Source of the DNA: Alectryocaccomicrobium faecavium | GTDB lineage: Bacteria > Bacillota > Clostridia > Christensenellales > Aristaeellaceae | Direction: 5' to 3' | NCBI GenBank assembly: GCA_018713425.1 | Contig: DVOT01000254.1 | Location: 1 to 7,853 of the forward strand | Length of the DNA: 7,853 bases | Part shown: in pieces, positions 1 to 5,558 of the stretch | Layout of the letters: every line of letters begins with the position of its first letter | Position numbering within the stretch: the stretch's first letter is position 1 | Program-made: the position numbers and the translations under genes | Notes under the pieces: generated by a model | Databases searched by the model: none | Told to the model about the DNA's origin: nothing | The model's input: the letters and a program-made list of their open reading frames with translations, nothing else

Positions 1-1305
1 TCCTCCGGCGACTTGCCCGATATGATCGTGCGCACGAATTGGAAGGGCATCAATGGCGGCCTGCCCATGTGGGAAGAGGATGGCGTGATCCTCGACCTCA
101 CCGAGCTGATGCCCGAATACATGCCCAACTACATGGCGCTCATCGAAGAACGCGACGCCATGAATTCCCTGATGGTGGATGGTAAGCTGTATTTCATTTC
201 GGAAATCGGCAACGCCTCCGCGTATCGCGGCCCGCTGCTGCGCGGCGACTGGCTCACGGCTCTTGGCCTGGAAGCCCCCACCACCACCGATGAACTGTAC
301 GACGTGCTCAAGGCGTTTCAGACGCAGGACCCCAATGGCAACGATCAGGCGGATGAATGGGCCGTGAGCGGCGGCGCTTTCTCGCTAGACGCCAACTTTG
401 GCCTTGGCCATCTGCTCTGGCCCTGGGGCATCACCTATGGCTTTATGCAGATCGATGGCCGGGTGACCTATGGCCCCATGGAGCCGGAATTCACGCCGGC
501 CATGGAGTACATCGCCAAGCTCTATGCCGAAGGCATGATCGACCCCGACTATTCCACGCAGGACCGCAACATGCTGGACGGCAAATTCATGAACAACCAG
601 GTGGGCTATGAATACGGCATGCAGCCCAGCAAGATGAACAACGCCATGGAAGGCACGGGCTTCGAGGCGATTGGCATTCCGAACCTGCGCACCTCGGAAG
701 ACAGCCCGGCGTATGTGTTTGGCGAGGAATACGTTGCCTATGTGAACTCCAATTGCGACCTCGTGCTCACCACCGCCTGTGAGGAGCCGGAAAAGGCGCT
801 GCGTTGGCTGGACAATTTCTTTAGCGAAGAGGGCATCCTTCTCACCAACTTCGGCATCGAGGGCAAATCCTTTGTGTACGATGAGAACGGCACGCCGGTG
901 TACGATCCTTCCGGCGCGATAGCGGATCATCCGGAACTGGATGAAACCAGCTATAAATATTTCTACACGCTGATGAGCATGTCCGCGTTCCCCACCGTGC
1001 AAACCAAGGAAGCGTATTACGCCACCCTGCATCCGCTGAGCGCGGAAGCGATTTCCGGCTGGAACGAGAGCGCGGATGTATCGCGCATTATGCCCAATAT
1101 GGCGTTGACCGCTGAGGAATCCGAGGAAATCAACGACAAGCTGGTGGATATCGAAACCTATATCGCGGTGGAATACGATAAGCTCGTCACCGGGCAGACA
1201 CCCATCAGCGAGATTCCCAACATTCAGCAGCGGCTGATCGAACTGGGCATTGAGGATTGCATCGCCGTGTATCAGCAGGCGTATGATCGCTATCTCGGCC
1301 AATAA
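1..1305 (+). CDS. ABC transporter extracellular solute-binding protein, LplA/YtcQ-like (5' truncated)
   Basis: Lipoprotein-type substrate receptor of a carbohydrate ABC importer (family 1 solute-binding proteins), acting outside the membrane and delivering ligand to the two permeases encoded next. The reading frame is open from base 1 and begins with SSGDLPDMI, which matches the (S/A)GDLPDxI segment found some 80-120 residues into these proteins. The signal peptide, lipobox and first lobe start therefore lie upstream, and the TTG at 13 is not the true start. About 434 residues are visible; relatives are usually 500-560. Other family-like traits are the G-x-LYFI strand near visible residue 60, the WPWGITYGF segment, and the C-terminal pattern ending QQAYDRYLGQ. 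It is acidic, as usual for binding proteins. The family is clear. The ligand is not: an oligosaccharide or glycoconjugate is plausible. A strong hairpin follows the stop codon. Confidence 0.93.
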   Translation, partial: SSGDLPDMIVRTNWKGINGGLPMWEEDGVILDLTELMPEYMPNYMALIEERDAMNSLMVDGKLYFISEIGNASAYRGPLLRGDWLTALGLEAPTTTDELYDVLKAFQTQDPNGNDQADEWAVSGGAFSLDANFGLGHLLWPWGITYGFMQIDGRVTYGPMEPEFTPAMEYIAKLYAEGMIDPDYSTQDRNMLDGKFMNNQVGYEYGMQPSKMNNAMEGTGFEAIGIPNLRTSEDSPAYVFGEEYVAYVNSNCDLVLTTACEEPEKALRWLDNFFSEEGILLTNFGIEGKSFVYDENGTPVYDPSGAIADHPELDETSYKYFYTLMSMSAFPTVQTKEAYYATLHPLSAEAISGWNESADVSRIMPNMALTAEESEEINDKLVDIETYIAVEYDKLVTGQTPISEIPNIQQRLIELGIEDCIAVYQQAYDRYLGQ

Positions 1306-1326
1306 GTTTTCCTGGGAACAGGGTAT

Positions 1327-1364
1327 GCGGGCTGCGGCGCACGGCGCGGCGGCCCGCGTTTTTT
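1327..1364 (+). terminator. Intra-operon terminator/attenuator hairpin after the binding-protein gene
   Basis: A 9-bp stem, GCGGGCTGC (1327-1335) with GCGGCCCGC (1349-1357), has one G-T wobble. The loop can form a further GCGC/GCGC helix (1337-1340 with 1344-1347). One base later comes a run of six T (1359-1364). The permease ribosome binding site starts three bases after the T run. This is the form of an intrinsic terminator and would leave the binding-protein mRNA in excess over the permease mRNA. Confidence 0.8.
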
Positions 1365-1383
1365 CGAAAGGAGGGGCCTTTCC

Positions 1384-2304
1384 ATGCAAGTGGCCCGCAC
1401 GGGAAACCGCCTCCAAACCGCGCTGAAGCGGCATTGGATGGTGTATCTCATGGCCGTTCCGGTGATGGCCTATTATATCGTATTTTGTTACCTGCCCATG
1501 TTTGGCATCGTGATTGCGTTTCAGGATTTCCGGGTGACGCGCGGCTTTTTCCGCAGCGATTGGGTGGGCCTGGAACACTTTGTGGATTATTTTGATTCCA
1601 TTTATGCCTGGCAGACCATCAGAAACACGCTCTCCATCAGTTTGTTGGGGCTGATTTTCGGCTTTCCCGCGCCCATTCTGCTGGCGCTGATGCTCAATGA
1701 GGTAAAAAACGCGCGCTTCAAAAAGTCGGTGCAGACGATTACTTATATGCCGCACTTCATTTCCCTGGTGGTGATTTGCGCGTTGGTGCGCGATTTTTGC
1801 TCCACGCGCGGTCTGTTCAACACCATACGCGGGCAAATGGGGCTGCCGGGCATCCAATTCCTCACGGATCCGGGATGGTTTTATCCCATTTATATCATAT
1901 CGGGCATTTGGCAGAATTTGGGCTGGGATTCGATTATTTATCTGGCGGCCCTGTCGGCCATCGATCCTGAGCTATATGAGGCCGCCACGGTGGATGGCGC
2001 CGGGCGCATGCGGCGCATCTGGCACATCACGCTGCCGGGCATCGCGCCCACCATCACGATCCTTTTGATTTTGCGCATTGGCTCGATTATGTCGGTGGGA
2101 TTTGAAAAAATCATCCTGCTCTATACGCCGACCACCTATGAAACCGCCGACGTGATTTCCACCTACGTGTACCGGCGCGGCCTGATCGACGGCGATTATT
2201 CTTTCGCCTCGGCGGTGGGACTGATGAATTCCGTGATCAATTTCATTTTGCTCCTGGCGGCAGACCGCTTCAGCAAAAGAATTGGCCAGCGCGGTCTGTT
2301 CTGA
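1384..2304 (+). CDS. ABC transporter permease, LplB/UgpA-like (CUT1 family)
   Basis: Integral membrane subunit forming half of the sugar translocation pore. The 306 residues match the usual family length. About six hydrophobic segments are visible, near residues 18-40, 82-104, 120-136, 168-192, 220-236 and 274-293. The cytoplasmic EAA loop that docks on the ATPase is intact: EAATVDGAG at 199-207, running to LPG at 217-219. The N-terminal PVMAYYIVFCYLPMFG and the DFR segment are typical of LplB proteins. The ATG at 1384 follows AAAGGAGGGG (1367-1376) at good spacing. It lies 78 bp after the binding-protein gene, with the hairpin in between, and 16 bp before the partner permease. No ATPase gene accompanies it, so it probably uses a shared MsmX-type ATPase encoded elsewhere (inference). 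Confidence 0.96.
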   Translation: MQVARTGNRLQTALKRHWMVYLMAVPVMAYYIVFCYLPMFGIVIAFQDFRVTRGFFRSDWVGLEHFVDYFDSIYAWQTIRNTLSISLLGLIFGFPAPILLALMLNEVKNARFKKSVQTITYMPHFISLVVICALVRDFCSTRGLFNTIRGQMGLPGIQFLTDPGWFYPIYIISGIWQNLGWDSIIYLAALSAIDPELYEAATVDGAGRMRRIWHITLPGIAPTITILLILRIGSIMSVGFEKIILLYTPTTYETADVISTYVYRRGLIDGDYSFASAVGLMNSVINFILLLAADRFSKRIGQRGLF

Positions 2305-2320
2305 AAGGGGGAAGGACGCT

Positions 2321-3202
2321 ATGGTAGAATCCCGTTCCGCTGGCGACCGCGCGTTTCGCGCGATCAATTACACCATTCTCACGCTGATCCTGCTGGTGAC
2401 GTTGTATCCCTGTTGGTATGTGGTGGTCGCGTCCTTCAGCGACCCGGTGCAGCTTTATGGCGGCAGCAAAATTCTGCTGTGGCCGCGCGGCTTTTCCCTG
2501 GCCGCGTATGAGATCATTATGGAACACACCATGCTGTGGAAGAGCTACGCCAACACGCTGCTATATGTGGCGCTTTCCACGGTTGTGGGGCTGGCGCTTA
2601 CCATTTTGGGCAGCTATGTGCTTTCCCGGCGCGCTTTGCCCGGCCAGCGTGTGATGCTCACGCTGATCATGATCACCATGTTCTTCGGTGGCGGCCTGAT
2701 CCCCACGTATTTGATTGTGGTGGAACTGGGGCTGATCGATAGCATCTGGTCCATGGTGCTCCCCAGCGCCATCAGCACGTACAACCTGATCATGATGCTC
2801 ACCTATTTCCGCACCATGCCGCTCAGCCTGGAAGAATCCGCGCGCATCGATGGCGCGAACGACGCCGTGATTTTAACGCGCATCCTTGTACCGCTGGCCA
2901 AGCCGGTGATCGCGGTGATCGCGCTGTATATTATTGTGGGAAGCTGGAACAGCTACATCCCCGCGACCATCTATCTGCGCGACCGCAACAAATTCCCTTT
3001 GCAGGTGATTTTGCGCGAAATTTTGATTTCCGGCACGTCCAACCTCGATTCGCTCACCTCCGGTTACGACGATTTTGCCGCGTATTCGGAATCCGTGAAA
3101 TACACCACGATCATTCTTTCCACCCTGCCGGTGATGGTGCTCTACCCGTTTTTGCAAAAATTCTTCGTGAAGGGCGTTATGCTCGGCGCGATCAAAGGTT
3201 GA
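2321..3202 (+). CDS. ABC transporter permease, YtcP/UgpE-like (CUT1 family)
   Basis: Second pore subunit, partner of the preceding permease. The 293 residues show about six membrane segments, near residues 16-38, 75-100, 111-132, 143-162, 196-212 and 262-280. The EAA loop reads EESARIDGAN at 171-180 and continues to the conserved proline at 191. The C-terminus KGVMLGAIKG is the family hallmark. The open frame extends back to 2282, inside the previous gene. I chose the ATG at 2321 because AAAGGGGGAAGG (2304-2315 region) lies just upstream, the N-terminus then fits YtcP-type proteins, and the 16-bp gap is a normal operon spacing. Expression is likely coupled to the first permease, since there is no promoter or terminator between them. 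Confidence 0.96.
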   Translation: MVESRSAGDRAFRAINYTILTLILLVTLYPCWYVVVASFSDPVQLYGGSKILLWPRGFSLAAYEIIMEHTMLWKSYANTLLYVALSTVVGLALTILGSYVLSRRALPGQRVMLTLIMITMFFGGGLIPTYLIVVELGLIDSIWSMVLPSAISTYNLIMMLTYFRTMPLSLEESARIDGANDAVILTRILVPLAKPVIAVIALYIIVGSWNSYIPATIYLRDRNKFPLQVILREILISGTSNLDSLTSGYDDFAAYSESVKYTTIILSTLPVMVLYPFLQKFFVKGVMLGAIKG

Positions 3203-3222
3203 GGGGATAAGGAGGAAAAGCC

Positions 3223-4233
3223 ATGTTTCAGGTGCCTGCATTCTGGAAATCCGATTTGGGCACGGTCGAGCGCCTTGCCCAGATGTGCGGCGCGCGAGAG
3301 TTTGGCCGCTCGGCGGGGGGACGAGCGCTGTTCGCCTTTGCGTTTGGCGAGCGCCAGGTGAGCGCGGGCAGCGCCAATTACAGTTCCGCCTGCGGCGCGC
3401 ACGATAAAAAGGCGTATTTGTCCCAGCCTTCGCGCACGCTGCTGCTCATCGGCGGCGAGCACGGCCAGGAAACCGAGGGAATCGCCGCGCTTACCGCTCT
3501 CATTTCTCTGCTACATAGCGGCAGCGATTTTGTGGGCGGTGAGAATCCCGCGCTTTTATCGGCTGCCCGGCAGATGCGCGTGGTCATCGTGCCCGTGGCC
3601 AATCCCGATGGGCGCGCGCGCGTGCAGCCCGCTTCCATGCTTGGCGGCCTGCAGGACGATTTGAGCTACTGGGGCATGGGCACGCATAAGGATGGCACGC
3701 TGTATCGCTGGCCACAGTGCAAATTTGTGCATCCCATGCGGGGCGATGTGGGCTTTTTGGGCGGATACTATAACGACGATGGCATCAATCTGATGCATGA
3801 CAATTTCTTCCACCCCATGGCGCGGGAAACGCAGGCGCTTTTGGACTTGGCGGAGGAGGAAAAGCCCGCCATTGCGCTGCACCTGCACGGCGGCACCAAT
3901 TCCATCGCCGATTTGTTGCAGACCGCCTACGTGCCCCGGGAAAGTGGGGAAGCCATTCGTCGCCTTGCCCTGCGCTGCGATGCGGCGGCACGCCAGGAAG
4001 GCCTGTATTTCACCGTGCGCGATGTTCCGGAAAGGGAAAGCGGCGATACGCCGCCCTCTTTCAACTTGCCCAGCGCTATGCACCACGTGTGTGGCTGCGT
4101 GAGCGCGGTGTTCGAAAGCAACGAGCACATTTGCGATCAGCCCGGGGAAAAGCAGAACCATGCGCAGGTGATGCGATCCCATATGATTTTGTTTGAGCAA
4201 GCCATGCGCATGATCCTGGAGGGGGATTGTTAG
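3223..4233 (+). CDS. M14-family zinc carboxypeptidase / succinylglutamate desuccinylase-like hydrolase
   Basis: Predicted zinc-dependent hydrolase of peptide or amide bonds, 336 residues. The M14 signature is complete: HGQE at 80-83 gives the first two zinc ligands, NPDGR at 127-131 is the substrate-carboxylate-binding region, LHLHGG at 219-224 supplies the third zinc histidine (H220 or H222; H222 fits the usual LHG pattern better), and E298 in VFESN is the likely catalytic glutamate. DDGINLMHDNF near 185-195 matches the family stretch usually ending in N-x-N-R-D-F. There is no signal peptide or membrane segment, so it should be cytoplasmic and act after import. It starts 20 bp after the second permease behind TAAGGAGG (3208-3215), so it belongs to the transporter operon and is followed by a terminator. 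The bond it cleaves is unknown: carboxypeptidase, deacylase and amidohydrolase roles are all possible. Confidence 0.85.
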   Translation: MFQVPAFWKSDLGTVERLAQMCGAREFGRSAGGRALFAFAFGERQVSAGSANYSSACGAHDKKAYLSQPSRTLLLIGGEHGQETEGIAALTALISLLHSGSDFVGGENPALLSAARQMRVVIVPVANPDGRARVQPASMLGGLQDDLSYWGMGTHKDGTLYRWPQCKFVHPMRGDVGFLGGYYNDDGINLMHDNFFHPMARETQALLDLAEEEKPAIALHLHGGTNSIADLLQTAYVPRESGEAIRRLALRCDAAARQEGLYFTVRDVPERESGDTPPSFNLPSAMHHVCGCVSAVFESNEHICDQPGEKQNHAQVMRSHMILFEQAMRMILEGDC

Positions 4234-4265
4234 CGGCTCGCTTGGCTTTATGCAATTCGGAGTTT

Positions 4266-4308
4266 ATGGAAGCTTTGCGTTCGTCTAGGCGCGGGGCTTC
4301 TATTTTTT
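4266..4308 (+). terminator. Intrinsic terminator of the transporter-peptidase operon
   Basis: The arms at 4266-4279 and 4290-4303 pair over 14 positions: GAAGC with GCTTC, three T-G wobbles, then GCG with CGC. The loop is about 10 bases, and T residues run from 4303 to 4308. It lies 32 bp after the M14 stop codon, with no competing gene. The wobbles make it weaker than the hairpin at 1327, but position and T tract fit well. Confidence 0.7.
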
Positions 4309-4323
4309 GTGGTTGGCGCCGGT

Positions 4324-4368
4324 GAAAATGGCGAAACGCGGCTTCGCAGGAAGAGTTTTGCCATTTTC
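4324..4368. repeat. 14-bp inverted repeat abutting the nucleotidyltransferase promoter
   Basis: GAAAATGGCGAAAC (4324-4337) pairs with GTTTTGCCATTTTC (4355-4368), with nine perfect outer pairs and one G-T inside. The 17-base middle holds a smaller GCG-GCTT-CGC hairpin. The right arm ends one base before the -35 box at 4370. With an A-rich left flank and a T-rich right arm it could be a bidirectional terminator, insulating the two operons. It could also be an operator. Sequence alone does not decide. Confidence 0.65.
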
Positions 4369-4369
4369 C

Positions 4370-4398
4370 TTGCATATTAAGCCAATTTGTGGTATCCT
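4370..4398 (+). promoter_or_regulatory. Sigma-70/SigA-type promoter for the nucleotidyltransferase-nuclease-helicase operon
   Basis: The -35 box is TTGCAT (4370-4375) and the -10 box TATCCT (4393-4398), with an exact 17-bp spacer and an extended -10 TGG. The predicted transcript start is near 4405, giving a leader of about 54 bases. No riboswitch-like fold is evident in the leader. Confidence 0.7.
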
Positions 4399-4458
4399 TA
4401 TGGAGAGAGAAAAAACCGAACGTGGTTTTGATATAACAATTGGAGATAAGGAGAGTGT

Positions 4459-5205
4459 ATGAAAGCCATCATTCTTGCGGCGGGGTACGCCACGCGGCTT
4501 TACCCGCTCACGAAAGATACGCCTAAGGCGCTGCTGCCTGTGGCTGGACGCACGATTCTCGACCGGCTGCTCGATGGCATGCGTGCCATCCCGGAAATCG
4601 ACCACATTCATCTGGTGACGAACCATCGGTTTGCTCCCGCCTTTGAAGAATGGCGACAGACCGCCCAAGTCCATTGCCCCATCACCGTGCACGACGATGG
4701 CACCACCAGCAATGAGGATCGGCTCGGTGCGGTGGGGGACATCGCTTTTGTGCTGGAACGCGCCGGGATCGACGACGATCTTTTTGTGGCCGCGAGCGAC
4801 AATCTATTCACCTTTCCGCTGAGCGATTTTGCGGCGGATTTTCGCCGCCATGGCAGGGATTTGCTTCTCGGTACGCGGATTGACGATGTGGATACGCTGC
4901 GGCGCTATGCCGTGGCTGCGCTGGATAGGGAAAACCGCGTGCTTTCGCTGGTGGAAAAGCCACAGGAGCCGCAGAGCCACATTGGTATCTGCGCCATTTA
5001 TCTCTACCGGCGGGATACGGCTCCGCTGTTTTCGGCCATGATTGCTGAATCCCGCGCTGCCGGCAAACGGCCGGATGCGCCGGGCTATTTTGCCGAGTGG
5101 CTTTGTAAGCGCAAGGAAGTGCGCGTGTACCTTGCCAGCGGCGAGTGCGTGGACATTGGCACGGTGGAATCCTATCGCGAGGTTTGCACAAGATGGACGA
5201 ATTGA
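4459..5205 (+). CDS. Sugar-phosphate nucleotidyltransferase (NTP_transferase family)
   Basis: Predicted to join a sugar-1-phosphate or similar phosphate to an NTP, giving an activated NDP-sugar or CDP-type donor in the cytoplasm. The 248 residues form a single Rossmann-like catalytic domain with no C-terminal beta-helix domain, at the short end of the family. The pyrophosphorylase signature is at 6-28: LAAGYATRL, with R13, then TPKALLPV containing K23. Further motifs are ASDN at 112-115 (D114 likely binds metal), VEKP at 165-168, and VDIGTVESY at 231-239 near the C-terminus. The second signature glycine is alanine (YATR rather than xGTR), which occurs in related enzymes. The ATG at 4459 follows AAGGAGAG (4448-4455). 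It opens a three-gene unit, and its end overlaps the nuclease gene by 13 bp. The sugar is unknown, since no other sugar gene lies nearby. RfbA- or choline-phosphate-type substrates are possible. Confidence 0.9.
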   Translation: MKAIILAAGYATRLYPLTKDTPKALLPVAGRTILDRLLDGMRAIPEIDHIHLVTNHRFAPAFEEWRQTAQVHCPITVHDDGTTSNEDRLGAVGDIAFVLERAGIDDDLFVAASDNLFTFPLSDFAADFRRHGRDLLLGTRIDDVDTLRRYAVAALDRENRVLSLVEKPQEPQSHIGICAIYLYRRDTAPLFSAMIAESRAAGKRPDAPGYFAEWLCKRKEVRVYLASGECVDIGTVESYREVCTRWTN

Positions 5206-5558
5206 GCCGGATCGCTCTGGCGCTCAGGGGCGTGCGGCCGGACGCGGCGGGCCTGGAAGAAGATCTGCATCGCAAGGTGGCCGAGGCGCTTTCGCGCGCG
5301 GGCATCGCTTTTTTGCATGAGGCGCGCATTGCGCCGGGCGCGCGGGTGGATTTTTTGGCCGGGCGCGTGGGCATTGAGGTGAAATGCCGGCACGCCGGGC
5401 GCGCGGCGCTCGTGCGGCAGGCCCAGAAGTATTTGCGTTGCGAGGCGTTGGACGCGCTCGTTGTGGCCACGCGCAGCGGCGTGGATTTGCCCCGGCACAT
5501 CGCAGGCAAGCCCGTGGCCACGGTGTGCCTGAGCCGGAATTGGGGGATCGCGCTATGA
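5193..5558 (+). CDS. Small PD-(D/E)XK nuclease-fold protein
   Basis: A 121-residue stand-alone protein with a recognisable PD-(D/E)XK core: a glutamate-bearing helix (LEED at 21-24), RVD at 51-53 with D53, an eight-residue turn, then IEVK at 61-64 (E62 and K64 catalytic), followed by a helix with Q76 and the strand LDALVVATR (86-94). The D-x8-E-x-K spacing is right for an active metal-dependent nuclease. VRR-NUC or Holliday-resolvase-like proteins are the closest types I can suggest; the exact family is not settled. The frame stays open upstream to 5145. I prefer the ATG at 5193, which sits 10 bases after a weak GAGG (5179-5182) and gives a compact domain. It overlaps the nucleotidyltransferase end by 13 bp and the helicase start by ATGA, so all three are probably translated in a coupled manner. 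A nuclease partner for the helicase is the simplest reading. Confidence 0.8.
   Translation: MDELSRIALALRGVRPDAAGLEEDLHRKVAEALSRAGIAFLHEARIAPGARVDFLAGRVGIEVKCRHAGRAALVRQAQKYLRCEALDALVVATRSGVDLPRHIAGKPVATVCLSRNWGIAL

Noticed and set aside
13..15. TTG as the start of the binding-protein gene
   Set aside because: The frame is open to the window edge and the residues before it fit the family motif SGDLPD, so the gene is truncated rather than starting here.
385..1857. A 490-codon open frame on the minus strand
   Set aside because: It lies antisense to the binding-protein gene and the first permease, crosses the terminator hairpin between them, and encodes a histidine/arginine/glycine-rich sequence with no family pattern. 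It is a by-product of high GC codon bias.
1776..1970. Short + strand frames inside the permease and other genes
   Set aside because: These are alternative-frame shadows without ribosome binding sites or recognisable domains.
4234..4458. Possible small gene or riboswitch in the 225-bp gap
   Set aside because: The gap is accounted for by a terminator, an inverted repeat and a promoter. I see no conserved riboswitch core and no open frame with a ribosome binding site other than the nucleotidyltransferase start.
5145..5192. An upstream extension of the nuclease frame
   Set aside because: It adds 16 residues read inside the nucleotidyltransferase gene, with no ribosome binding site preceding it. 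The ATG at 5193 is preferred.
5384..5554. An upstream extension of the helicase frame
   Set aside because: It would overlap most of the nuclease gene in another frame and is arginine/alanine-rich without conserved pattern. The ATG at 5555 with ATGA coupling and GGGGGA upstream is a better start.
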